Shown: positions 16,849 through 26,014, counted from the stretch's first letter. The stretch is 43,431 nucleotides of DNA from Chloroflexota bacterium (GCA_005881175.1 VBEN01000031.1:1-43431), one strand, 5' to 3'. Notes: a model not told the origin generated them from the sequence alone. Translations and numbers: made by a program.

Positions 16849-18006
16849 ATGGTGCGCCGGACCCTGGTCAGCGTTGTGATGGTGATCAGCTTCGCCGCGG
16901 TCTGTCTTTTTGGATTGGGCTTCATCGCCCTGAACATGGGGCTGCACGGCCCCTGGAGCAACGAATTTGCGCTCAACGCGGAGTTCAGCAGCGCTAACGG
17001 ACTGGTGCCGCAGGCCGACGTGCGGGTGAGTGGGGTCCACGTCGGCACCGTCCTGGGTATCGGCGACGCGAACGACGGCGGCGCCCTGGTGCACATGGCG
17101 CTGCAACCCGGCATCCGGCTTCGCCAGGATACGCGCGCCGTGATCCGTCCAAAGACCCTCTTAGGCGAAAAGTTTGTCGAGCTGGTCCGGCCGCAGCAAA
17201 GCGACCAGGCCTACCTGCAGAGCGGGGCCACCATCGCCAAGGGCCAGACCGGCCAGGCGATCGAGATCGACGACATCCTCAACGCCATGGACGCGCCCAC
17301 CCGCAAGGCGATGTCGGAATCGTTCCGGCAGCTGGGCATCGCGCTGGATGGCCGGGAGCAGGACATCGGCGCCGCGCTTCCGCCGCTCGACGACACCGTG
17401 GCGAACCTGCGTCCACTGGCGCGCGTCGGCGAAGCCCGACAGAAGGAACTCGATCGAATCCTGACGAACCTCAACGTCATCATGCAGGCGCTGGCCGACG
17501 AACAGGACCAGCTGGGCCACCTCGTGGATAGTGGCGACACGGTGATGAGCGGGATCGCCTCCCGCGACCAGGCACTGGCCGGCACCGTACAGAATGGCGC
17601 GGCGGTCTTTGGATCGCTCGACCAGGCCTTCAGCGGCGTGACGGCGGCGGACCGCGCATCCCTGCAAAAGAGCCCGTCGACCATCGCCGCAGGGCGCCGG
17701 ACATTGAGCCTGACCAATCCGCAAGTCGACCAGCTTCTGCCGGAGATCCTGCTCGGGCAGATCAGCTACCCCAATGATCAACTGAACATCAGCGACGCTG
17801 AATCGCTGACGCTGGCCGCTGAGTGGATTTCCGCCTTCTCCCATCAGGATGCGGCAGGCATCCATTCACTACGCATCACCGGGCTCAATCCCTCGACCCA
17901 GAAGGCCGCCATTAGCGTGCCCGGCGTCGGTGCCGTCCCGCCGGTCCCAACCGCCCCGCAGGACCTGGCCGACCTGCTCCTGATGCAACTGGGGAACGGA
18001 CGATGA
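16849..18006 (+). CDS. mceC: MCE-domain protein 3 (MceC position)
   Basis: This 385-aa protein has an N-terminal membrane helix (residues about 7-29), then an MCE domain with VIRPKTLLGEKFVELVRPQ, then a long predicted helical region. The C-terminus is proline-rich without cysteines (GVGAVPPVPTAPQDLADLL). It should join the other five MCE proteins in one hetero-oligomeric assembly spanning the envelope. Its TGA overlaps the next start (ATGA). Confidence 0.85.
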   Translation: MVRRTLVSVVMVISFAAVCLFGLGFIALNMGLHGPWSNEFALNAEFSSANGLVPQADVRVSGVHVGTVLGIGDANDGGALVHMALQPGIRLRQDTRAVIRPKTLLGEKFVELVRPQQSDQAYLQSGATIAKGQTGQAIEIDDILNAMDAPTRKAMSESFRQLGIALDGREQDIGAALPPLDDTVANLRPLARVGEARQKELDRILTNLNVIMQALADEQDQLGHLVDSGDTVMSGIASRDQALAGTVQNGAAVFGSLDQAFSGVTAADRASLQKSPSTIAAGRRTLSLTNPQVDQLLPEILLGQISYPNDQLNISDAESLTLAAEWISAFSHQDAAGIHSLRITGLNPSTQKAAISVPGVGAVPPVPTAPQDLADLLLMQLGNGR

Positions 18007-19025
18007 AGCTCTTGCTAGCGGTAGTTGCCGTGGGCGGACTCCTCGCCGGGCTCGCCGGCGCCCTCTTCGGCAACCACTCGTACACCGTGACCGCCTACTT
18101 CTTGAGCGCCGAAGGCCTCACGCAAGAGAACGATGTGGTGATCAACGGGGGCCGCGTCGGGAAGGTGGTCTCGGTCGGCATCGCACCCGATAACGGTCCA
18201 AGCCAGGGCGGGGCGCAGGTGGTGATGGAGATCGGCGCCGGCTCAGCACCCCTCCATCGCGGCACGCGGGCGACCATCCGATCGAAGGGGCTGCTCGGTA
18301 ATCCGTTCGTCGAACTGACGGCGGGACCACCCGGCGGTGAAGTGATCCCGTCGGGCGGCACGCTCCCGTTGCAGGATACGGCCTCGCCGGTCGATCTCGA
18401 CCAGGTGATGGACCTCTTCGATCCGCAAACCAGGGCGCGCATTCAGACGCTCACCCGGGAAGGCGGAACCGCGCTCCAGGATCGCGGATCGGACCTGAAC
18501 ACGTTCCTTAAGGCCCTACCCGGGATCGTCCAGGACGCGTCGGCCGTAAGCGGCAAGATCGCGAGTCAGGACCAACAGCTCAGCGCCCTCGATGTCGAGT
18601 TCGACCGGATCGCCCAGATGATGGCGAACGAGGACCAGGCTTTCCGCCGCGACATAACCAATGGCGCCAGCCTGCTCGACCTCACCGCCGCGCATGAAGC
18701 CCAGCTCGAGGCCGAACTGGTGTACGCGGACCGCGCCCTTGGCGAGCTGGCGGCCGGGCTCAAGGGCCACGAGCGCGACCTCAACCAGATGCTGAGGCAG
18801 CTGCCCGCCGTCCTCGACGCGCTGCAGAAGCTGTCCGATCATTCCGCGACATCGCTCGCCATTCTCAACCCCTGCATGGCCGACATCGTGCAGACCCTCG
18901 CCGAAATGCGCAGCGCCACCTCATACCGCGATGGCAACGGGAACTTGCTGCGCGTCCATCCCTATGTCTTCACCGGAACCGAGCCGGTCAACCCGGCGCG
19001 CATCGCTTGCAGTGGAGGTGGCTGA
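18003..19025 (+). CDS. mceD: MCE-domain protein 4 (MceD position)
   Basis: This 340-aa protein has a short cytoplasmic tail and one membrane helix (MKLLLAVVAVGGLLAGLAGA), an MCE domain with IRSKGLLGNPFVELTAG, and a helical region. Its C-terminal module contains LNPCMADIVQ and YRDGNGNLLRVHPYVFTG and ends with a second cysteine. That module closely resembles the end of MceF. It overlaps MceC by 4 nt and MceE by 1 nt. Confidence 0.85.
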   Translation: MKLLLAVVAVGGLLAGLAGALFGNHSYTVTAYFLSAEGLTQENDVVINGGRVGKVVSVGIAPDNGPSQGGAQVVMEIGAGSAPLHRGTRATIRSKGLLGNPFVELTAGPPGGEVIPSGGTLPLQDTASPVDLDQVMDLFDPQTRARIQTLTREGGTALQDRGSDLNTFLKALPGIVQDASAVSGKIASQDQQLSALDVEFDRIAQMMANEDQAFRRDITNGASLLDLTAAHEAQLEAELVYADRALGELAAGLKGHERDLNQMLRQLPAVLDALQKLSDHSATSLAILNPCMADIVQTLAEMRSATSYRDGNGNLLRVHPYVFTGTEPVNPARIACSGGG

Positions 19026-20401
19026 TGGGCCTCTATAAGGGCAACGCGTTCAGGGCCGGTGTGGTGACGCTGGCCGGCGTGCTGATCATCCTGCTGCTGG
19101 CGGTGGCGATCAACGTCAGCTTCGGCCTTCCATTCAACCTCAGCCTGATCCCGCCCGGGCAAGACTATTCGGTAAAGGCGGCCTTCAGCGATGCCAACGG
19201 CGTCAATCGTGGCGCCGACGTCGTGATCGCCGGCCACAGCGTCGGCCAGGTCACCGGCGTCGAGGTCTCCGGCAAGCGCGCGATGGTTACCATGCGGATC
19301 TCCTCGCACTACGCGCCGTTGCATCAATTCACGACGGCGCGCATTCGGTACTCGACCCTGCTGGCGCAAAAGTACATCGAGGTCACGCCCATCAATGGCG
19401 GAGCCAAGCTGGAGAGCGGCGGGATCCTCCACAGCGACAACACGTTGAGCCCGGTCGATTTCGACCAGTTCCTCAGTGCCCTCGATCCGGAGACGCGGTC
19501 CCGCCTGCAGACATTGATCCAGCAGGCGGGCGGCGGACTCCAGGGCCGGCAGGAAACCATCAACGACCTGCTGGCGCAGCTCAAGGGTCTCTCCCAGGAA
19601 TCGGTCGCTCCGCTGAGCACCTTTCACCAACACGATCCGGACATCGACCGCATCGTGGCCAACCTGGCGATTGTCAGCGACCGGCTGGCCCAGAGCCATG
19701 AACAACTCGGTGACCTGATTGGCAGCATGAGCGATGTAACCGGGACCCTGGCCACCAACGATCGGGCGCTCGCCTCATTGCTCACGCACCTGGGTAACGT
19801 CATGGGGGACTTCGACGCCACGCTCCAGGGAAACGAGCAGAACTTCCACACCACGGTCGTCACGCTCGATCCGCTCCTGATCCAGCTGAACGGTACGCTC
19901 GCGATCGTCTATTCGGATACGCAGTACAGCATCGCGGCGATCAACACCAACAATCGAGTCCTGCAACCGGAGCTGGTCAGCGCGGTCTCCCAGACGGATG
20001 CCGCGGGCGATCACCTGCTCCGCCAGTACTACGTCGTCAACCCGGCCTGCGACCAGGTGAGTCAGCAGCGCAACCCACAGTGCCAGACCGGTGTCGGCCA
20101 GGCGCCGGCCGCTGTTTCGGCACCGGCGCTGCCGGCGCTGCCGAGCCTGCCCCTGCCGAAGTGCCTCACCAGCCCCAGCCCGCCAAAGCTGCCGACGCCG
20201 ACGCTGTCGCCCTTACCCTGTCCGTCGGTATCGCCGCCCGCCGTTCCCACGGCGCCCTGTACGCCGGCCACGCCGACGCCGCCTAAGCTGCCGGTGCCCA
20301 CCCCGACGCCGTCGCTCTGCCCGTCGCTGCCCGGATTATCGCTGCCCCTCGGCGCGCTGCCGGACTGGCTCAGTCTCTTGCTTTTCGGAGGACCGCAATG
20401 A
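19025..20401 (+). CDS. mceE: MCE-domain protein 5 with a long Pro/Cys-rich tail (MceE position)
   Basis: This 458-aa protein is the longest MCE protein here. It has a membrane helix (residues about 11-32), an MCE domain with YSTLLAQKYIEVTPING, a helical region to about 345, then about 90 residues rich in Pro, Thr, Ser and Leu with several cysteines (for example LPKCLTSPSPPKLPTPTLSP). The tail resembles the low-complexity ends of some mycobacterial Mce proteins and may reach through a wall or outer layer. No lipobox is present, unlike the lipoprotein at this position in mycobacteria. The start at 19025 has GGAGGTG upstream and TGATG coupling. Confidence 0.83.
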   Translation: MGLYKGNAFRAGVVTLAGVLIILLLAVAINVSFGLPFNLSLIPPGQDYSVKAAFSDANGVNRGADVVIAGHSVGQVTGVEVSGKRAMVTMRISSHYAPLHQFTTARIRYSTLLAQKYIEVTPINGGAKLESGGILHSDNTLSPVDFDQFLSALDPETRSRLQTLIQQAGGGLQGRQETINDLLAQLKGLSQESVAPLSTFHQHDPDIDRIVANLAIVSDRLAQSHEQLGDLIGSMSDVTGTLATNDRALASLLTHLGNVMGDFDATLQGNEQNFHTTVVTLDPLLIQLNGTLAIVYSDTQYSIAAINTNNRVLQPELVSAVSQTDAAGDHLLRQYYVVNPACDQVSQQRNPQCQTGVGQAPAAVSAPALPALPSLPLPKCLTSPSPPKLPTPTLSPLPCPSVSPPAVPTAPCTPATPTPPKLPVPTPTPSLCPSLPGLSLPLGALPDWLSLLLFGGPQ

Positions 20402-21480
20402 CGGCCAGGCGCCTTCGCGGCTCGCGGCTGGTCGGTCTGCTGGTGGCGGCCGCCGCCGTCGCCTTCGCCATCCTCGTCTTCGTGCCGTTCTCCCTCCCCT
20501 GGAATCAGCGCCTCCACTTTCAGCTGCAGGCGGGCGCCTACGGTGAGCTGAACCCCGGGGCCTGGGTCGAACTGAGCGGCGCGAAGATCGGCTCGGTGGA
20601 CCGGGTCGACTACAAGGACGGCTATTCCCTGATCCGGGTGTCGGTGGACGCCCGTTACGCCGGCCAACTTCACGCCGATACCACCGCCGCCATCCGCCCG
20701 CACGGTCTGCTTGGCCCCAAGTACGTCTACCTCGAGGGCGGTCGCAACGGCGCGCTTCACGATGGGGCGTCCATCCCACTGTCGCGGACCACGGTCTCCA
20801 CCGACTTCGACCAGGTCCTGAATTCCCTGCAGCCGGATGTCCGGGCGAACCTGAAGACGATCTTCATCGAGCTGGGACGCGCCGCCGATGGGCGGGGCGC
20901 GACGATGAATGCGGCCTTTCAGGCGCTCGGCCAATCTTCGGCTGATGTCTCCACCACGACGACGGTGCTGCACAACCGCGCCGACGACCTCGCCGGATTG
21001 ATCACCGCCAGCGAGCAGCTGGACCGGGACCTGCAACGGGCCCCAATCGACCGGCAGATCAGGGACACTGACCTGGTGTTGAGCGGCCTGGTCCAGGTCG
21101 AGGATGCGATCGGGTCGGGCATCGACCACACGGCGGCGGTTACCCAGGATCTCGACACGGCAATGAATGGGAACTCGGCGAACCTGGCCCACATCCTCGC
21201 CAAAGGACCGGCCACGGTCGCGCAGCTCCGGGTGGTCGCCACCGAGCTCGACGCCGTGATCGTGGGCATCAATCCGGCGCTTCCGTGCCTGATGCAGGCA
21301 GTGCTGGAGACCAGATCCGCATTTGGCGGTCGGGACGGCAACGGCCATTACGTGCGCGTGCAGGTGGTACCCACCGGCAACGGCAAGGCGCCCGCGCCGC
21401 CGTGCGGCACCGGATCACCCACCTCAGAGGTTCCACCGGTTCAAGATCAGGACCTGGTGGCGCTGTTCCTTGGCAACTAA
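20398..21480 (+). CDS. mceF: MCE-domain protein 6 (MceF position)
   Basis: This 360-aa protein has one N-terminal membrane helix (LVGLLVAAAAVAFAILVFV), an MCE domain with IRPHGLLGPKYVYLEGG and a helical region. Its C-terminal module has NPALPCLMQAVLETRSAFGG followed by RDGNGHYVRV and another cysteine, paralogous to the MceD end. It overlaps the MceE stop (ATGA). Its own stop lies 11 nt inside the following transporter gene. It completes a six-protein MCE set. Confidence 0.85.
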   Translation: MTARRLRGSRLVGLLVAAAAVAFAILVFVPFSLPWNQRLHFQLQAGAYGELNPGAWVELSGAKIGSVDRVDYKDGYSLIRVSVDARYAGQLHADTTAAIRPHGLLGPKYVYLEGGRNGALHDGASIPLSRTTVSTDFDQVLNSLQPDVRANLKTIFIELGRAADGRGATMNAAFQALGQSSADVSTTTTVLHNRADDLAGLITASEQLDRDLQRAPIDRQIRDTDLVLSGLVQVEDAIGSGIDHTAAVTQDLDTAMNGNSANLAHILAKGPATVAQLRVVATELDAVIVGINPALPCLMQAVLETRSAFGGRDGNGHYVRVQVVPTGNGKAPAPPCGTGSPTSEVPPVQDQDLVALFLGN

Positions 21481-23902
21481 GACGATCGCCCGGCCATCAA
21501 CGCCCTCCGGCGAATCGGCGTCACGGCTCTCGGTCTTTACAGCTCCCTCCCGCTGGCCGCTGCTTCTCCTGTTTGTGGCCATCCTGTTATCCGCCGGCAG
21601 CATCGTCGGCCTGTTGCGCTTGCAGCCGGACGCGCGCGTCGACCTGCTGATCGACCCCAATGCCAGCGCGTTCAAAGACCAGGCCCTGTTCGCGGATGCT
21701 TTCGGCGCCGATCCCGTGGTCGTGATGGCGCGGCCGGGACCGGGCGCCAGTCTGATCACCCCCGACCATATCGTCGGCCTCTCCCATCTCGAAGGGAAGT
21801 TGCACCAGGCAGCCGGCGTCAAGAAGGTGTATGGGCCTGGCACGCTGGTCAACACCCTGGCCATCAGCACCACGACCGTCCTGCTCAACGTCTGCGCTCA
21901 GGAAGGAAAGAGCGCGGAAACGTCAGCGCGCCAGCAGGCGGTCGCCGCCGGAAAGTCGCAGGCTCAGCAAGACCAGGCCGGGCAGCAGGCGTTCCAGCAG
22001 GCAGTCAGCGCCTGCGCCCAGCGATACGCCAAGGCATTTCCGTCTCTGGGGGTGCCGGCCGTCAACAATCCCACGTTCATCCAGGGCGTTCTCCTGGAGC
22101 CGGACGGCCAGAAGGTGCGGCCCTTCTGGACGTGGGCGCTGCCGGACACGCAGCATGCGGTCATCACGGTCCGGCTCAACCGTGACGCATCGCTTGCGCA
22201 GGTCCGTCATGTCATCGACATCGTCCGGAGCGCATCGAGCAGCAGCGACCTGCCGGAGCTCAAGGACCTGCGTTTTACGGCCTCCGGCTCACCCGCCCTC
22301 ACCTTATCGGTGGCGGATTCGGTCTTCAACGCCTTGAGGTTCCTGGTGCCACTGGCGCTGGTCGCCGTCCTGATCGTGGCCATGCTTGCCCTGGGGGTGT
22401 CGACTCTGCTCACGATCGCCGTAGCGGCGCTCGGCGCCCTGTGGACCGCGGGCGTCGCGGGATTCCTCGGTCTCCCCGTCACGCCCGCCACACTGGTGGT
22501 CCTGCCGGTCGTTCTCGGTCTGGCCACTGACTACTTCATCCAGTCGGTGAACCGCCTGATGGAAACGCCGGGAACGCCGAAGGAGCGGGTCAGCCTGGCG
22601 GCCCGCCGTATCCTGCCATCGACCGGGCTGGCCGCCGCGGCGACGGCCGCCGGAATGCTCGCGTTCGTGGTGTCGGGAATCCCCCTGGTCCGGCAGTTCG
22701 GGCTGTTCATGGCGCTGGGCGTGGCGATGGCCTACCTCGCGAACTACCTGGTGGGCTTGCCGCTGCTGCTCTTTCTGGCGCGTATGAGCCCGTCCGTCCT
22801 GAACTCCACCAATGTCCGGGCGACCGCCGGGCTCCGGATCGCCGCGATCGCCAAGCTCGCCCCGGCCGCTGCCATCGCCATCGTCGTCGTCGGCCTTGCC
22901 GGATGGGCGGCCCTGCCGGCGATCAAGATCGAAACCGATCCGGCCCAGCTGGTGCCAGCCCAGGACAGCGCGCTCGCTCAGGCGGAACAGGTGCGCAAGG
23001 AGGTCGGCCTGGCGGGCGAGATCGACCTCGTGGTCCAGGGTCGCGATGCGGCCTCGACCGACGCGGTCAAGTGGCTCGACGACGCCAGCCGCCGGATCGC
23101 CGCCCAGTCCGGCGGCGATCTCAAGGCGGTGGAGAGCCTGCCTATCTTCCTCGCCGGCTTCAACCAGGGGACGCTGCCGGATGCCAGCCGTACCGCGCTC
23201 ATCTTCGATCGGATCCCGAGCTACTTCACCGGCGCCGTTTACGACAACCAGCGAGGGCTGGCCCTTTCCATCTTCGGCCTGACCCACGTGACCTCGGTTG
23301 AGCGAGACCGTACCCTGGTGTCGAGTCTGCGGACGGTCGGCGATCCGCCCGCCGGCCTTCGGGCATTCCCCGCCGGCCTCGCCGTGGTGGCGGACGCGGC
23401 ATTGAGTGAGCTGCAGGGGGACCAGCTCAAATTGACCCTGCTGGCGATCGCGCTCATCCTGCTCGTCCTCCTGATCGGCTATCGGCGCGTGAAGCCGGCC
23501 ATCCTCGCCGTGCTGCCCACCGTGGTCGCCGCCGGTGCCGCCACCGGTTTACTCTTTGTCGTTGGCTCGGTCCTGAACCAGCGGTCGAGCCCGATCACCA
23601 TCCTGCTGGGTGGCGTGGTGGTCGCCTTCGCCACCGAGTTCGGGGTGCTGTGGCTCGCCCGCTATCGGAGCGAGCGCGCCGGTGGCATCGATCCCGCGGA
23701 CGCCGCGCAGGTTGCCTCGGTACGGGTCGGTCCCGCCGTCGCCGCCTCGGCGCTCGCGCTGGCCGCGGGCTTTGCCGTGCTCGCTCTCAGCTCTGTGCCG
23801 ATGGTGCGCGACTTCGGCATCTGGAGCGCCTTCGATCTCCTCCTGGCCACGGCGGCCGTGCTCGGCCTGCTGCCGCCCCTCGCTCGGGCCTGGCTGAGAT
23901 AG
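21470..23902 (+). CDS. RND/MMPL-family hydrophobe transporter encoded in the mce operon
   Basis: This protein of about 810 aa has two similar halves, each with one membrane helix, a large external domain and about five further helices, the RND/MMPL (HAE3/HpnN-like) plan. The TM4-type segment of the first half is VVLGLATDYFIQSVNR. The second half has VVAFATEFGVLWLARYR, with Glu instead of Asp at the proton-relay position. The frame is open upstream within MceF, but homology starts after a TTG at 21470, overlapping MceF by 11 nt. Relatives move lipids, hopanoids or other hydrophobes. Its place suggests it works on the same cargo as the MCE system. Confidence 0.85.
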   Translation: MATKTIARPSTPSGESASRLSVFTAPSRWPLLLLFVAILLSAGSIVGLLRLQPDARVDLLIDPNASAFKDQALFADAFGADPVVVMARPGPGASLITPDHIVGLSHLEGKLHQAAGVKKVYGPGTLVNTLAISTTTVLLNVCAQEGKSAETSARQQAVAAGKSQAQQDQAGQQAFQQAVSACAQRYAKAFPSLGVPAVNNPTFIQGVLLEPDGQKVRPFWTWALPDTQHAVITVRLNRDASLAQVRHVIDIVRSASSSSDLPELKDLRFTASGSPALTLSVADSVFNALRFLVPLALVAVLIVAMLALGVSTLLTIAVAALGALWTAGVAGFLGLPVTPATLVVLPVVLGLATDYFIQSVNRLMETPGTPKERVSLAARRILPSTGLAAAATAAGMLAFVVSGIPLVRQFGLFMALGVAMAYLANYLVGLPLLLFLARMSPSVLNSTNVRATAGLRIAAIAKLAPAAAIAIVVVGLAGWAALPAIKIETDPAQLVPAQDSALAQAEQVRKEVGLAGEIDLVVQGRDAASTDAVKWLDDASRRIAAQSGGDLKAVESLPIFLAGFNQGTLPDASRTALIFDRIPSYFTGAVYDNQRGLALSIFGLTHVTSVERDRTLVSSLRTVGDPPAGLRAFPAGLAVVADAALSELQGDQLKLTLLAIALILLVLLIGYRRVKPAILAVLPTVVAAGAATGLLFVVGSVLNQRSSPITILLGGVVVAFATEFGVLWLARYRSERAGGIDPADAAQVASVRVGPAVAASALALAAGFAVLALSSVPMVRDFGIWSAFDLLLATAAVLGLLPPLARAWLR

Positions 23903-23904
23903 TT

Positions 23905-25890
23905 TCAGGCGCCGGGAATCGTCAGATCACCTGCTTCGCGGGTGGGTAAGACCAGCTGCGCGCCCGGGAAGGTCAGGATCGCCCCCAGCGAGTTGCTCGG
24001 CAGAAACGTGGGATAGTCAACCTGGGTCAGGTCGAGCCTGATGCGATGGTCGGCGGCGAGCGTCCAGTGGTTCCCGAAGAGTGGCAGTTGAATCGCCTGT
24101 GTCGTGGTGTTGTAGGCAGGCGTATCGATTCGATAGCTCCCGCGCGTCATCAACAGCGCCGTCCCATCGGGCGCGACGTCCCAGACCCGCGCATTGAGCG
24201 TGGCAGTGGCCGCGGCCAGCAGCGTATAGGTCAGGTCGACGTGACCGAGACCGACGAAGATTCGGGACCGGTCGAGCCCGACCGAGTACGCGGTGTAGCG
24301 CGCCGTCGTGTCGGGGAACACGGCCGGCGTCAGTGATTTCCGGCAACCTGAAGCACCGGTCTCGAAGCCGACCACGGGATCGGTCTGCAGATTGTCGGGA
24401 TCCTCCGGCCCCGTCACCTTCGTGTTGCGAAGCGTGCCGGCGCTGGCGTACTGAACGGTAAGCGATCCGTTGAAGAGCTGTTCCGGCGTGCCAGCGGTCA
24501 GGCTCTGGACCTGCCCCCCTGCTCCGCCCGAAGGGGCGCCGCAGACGGTGGGCATGCTGAGCACGTTGGTCTGCTGCCGGTGACTGCCGGTGATCTGGTT
24601 CAGCAGGAACTCCCACGCCTGGCTGTTGATAGGACGCCACTCGAAGGCCGGGTTTTGCGCCCGGGGATGTCCGACGTCAGCCACCGCCAGCGCCACCGGC
24701 CATTCCGCGTCCAGTGACTTGAGGTACTTGAACTGCCGGAACGACTCCACCGGGGGAAAGAGGTCGTCCGTCCAACCCGAGACCGAGAAGACGGCGACCT
24801 CGCGGCTGGTCAATTCGGCGGCCCAGGCCTCGTCCTGGTAGAAGGATCCCCGAAATTCGGTCAAACCCCGCCGAATCTGGGCGACAATAACGTCCTCCTT
24901 TCCGTCCGCGTCGTAGGGATCACCGACGAGCGCCGCCCTGGCGGCCCAGGATGGGATGTCGATCGGGCCTTCATCGGAGGGTGTCGTCGTGGTGCCGGCC
25001 TCGAAGATGCCCTGGATCAAGCCCTGGAGGAAGAAGCCGACGACATAGCTGGACTTCGCTGTTCCCAGCGGATTTCCCTGACCCGTATCGGTGAAGTCCG
25101 TGGGACTTCCTTGCGACGACGAATAGATGGTGGCATCGAACGGCCCGGGGTGACCATTCGGTGCCAGGCTGTAGGCGAGGTCCGTCCAGGGGTATTTCGG
25201 GATGGCGACCTGGAGCTGGAGGATTGGCAGTGCGGGGATCGGGGCGGGCGTCACGAAGGTGTTGGCGTCCCAGACCGGCTGGCTCGCCTGCAACCACGAT
25301 TCGCCACCGCCGTAGGAGCCGCCGCTGATCGCGACCTGGTTGACATCCAGGTCCGGATACGCCTGGGCGACCAGCGCTGCCAGCCACTGGGTATCGCGAA
25401 TCTCGAACTCGCGGCTCTTCAGATGGATGGTGCCGTTGGGTGGGCAGGCCGAGCCAGGACGAATGCAGGGGGCAGGAACGCCGGCGGGCGTCGCCGGCTG
25501 GTCCGCGCGGGTGACGCCGTCGTCGAAGAATCCGCGTGCCGTGTAGGTCAACACATAAAAGCCGTGCTCGGCAAACCAGTGATTGTTCCAGTGCCACTTG
25601 TCGGCACCGTCGCCGGCGTCGCTGGTCGATTCCCACTCGTGCTTGTTGTTTCCAAAGCCGTGCAGCATGACGATCAGCGGATGGCTCCCTGCAGAGGTCG
25701 CCGGCAAGGTCAGATCGACGTCCAGCGGGGAGCCGTCCCAGCTCGCGACCTCGCCGGAACAGATGTGCACGTCGCCATAAAGCGGACAGGCGTTGAGGCC
25801 GGGCACGCCCGCCTCGGCGCGGCCGACGATCGGGGGAAGCACGGATCCCAGGCATAGAGCGACCGCCGGCAGAAGCACCCTCAGTCGCAT
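23905..25890 (-). CDS. secreted S15/CocE-type alpha/beta hydrolase
   Basis: This 661-aa protein has a signal peptide (MRLRVLLPAVALCLGSVLPP, then a likely cut near AEA-G). The alpha/beta hydrolase domain carries LHGFGNNKHEWES, the nucleophile serine in SGGSYGGGES, an aspartate in SGWTDDLFPP and a histidine in DVGHPRAQ. The last 200 residues fit the jelly-roll domain of X-Pro dipeptidyl-peptidase/CocE enzymes. The start at 25890 follows AAGGAGGGGCGA. It may be an exported peptidase, esterase or acylase. The substrate is not evident. It converges on the MMPL gene with only 2 nt between stops. Confidence 0.82.
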   Translation of the reverse strand: MRLRVLLPAVALCLGSVLPPIVGRAEAGVPGLNACPLYGDVHICSGEVASWDGSPLDVDLTLPATSAGSHPLIVMLHGFGNNKHEWESTSDAGDGADKWHWNNHWFAEHGFYVLTYTARGFFDDGVTRADQPATPAGVPAPCIRPGSACPPNGTIHLKSREFEIRDTQWLAALVAQAYPDLDVNQVAISGGSYGGGESWLQASQPVWDANTFVTPAPIPALPILQLQVAIPKYPWTDLAYSLAPNGHPGPFDATIYSSSQGSPTDFTDTGQGNPLGTAKSSYVVGFFLQGLIQGIFEAGTTTTPSDEGPIDIPSWAARAALVGDPYDADGKEDVIVAQIRRGLTEFRGSFYQDEAWAAELTSREVAVFSVSGWTDDLFPPVESFRQFKYLKSLDAEWPVALAVADVGHPRAQNPAFEWRPINSQAWEFLLNQITGSHRQQTNVLSMPTVCGAPSGGAGGQVQSLTAGTPEQLFNGSLTVQYASAGTLRNTKVTGPEDPDNLQTDPVVGFETGASGCRKSLTPAVFPDTTARYTAYSVGLDRSRIFVGLGHVDLTYTLLAAATATLNARVWDVAPDGTALLMTRGSYRIDTPAYNTTTQAIQLPLFGNHWTLAADHRIRLDLTQVDYPTFLPSNSLGAILTFPGAQLVLPTREAGDLTIPGA

Positions 25891-26014
25891 TCGCCCCTCC
25901 TTCCTCACCTGGGCAACTCGCGGAAACGGCTCCGTGTCCAGTGTTGCGAGGCGACGCCGCTTACGTCAAGGGAGCGATGCGAATAGGGCTTGACCGAGCC
26001 CGAGCTCTACCGGT

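Noticed and set aside
20200-20340. Tandem DNA repeats at the end of mceE
   Set aside because: The similarity comes from repeated Pro/Thr/Ser codons. Unit length and sequence are irregular, so it is low-complexity coding rather than a tandem array.
20062-21348. A 428-codon minus-strand frame opposite mceE and mceF
   Set aside because: It spans conserved MCE coding sequence, and its Gly/Val-rich repeat is just the complement of the Pro-rich tail.
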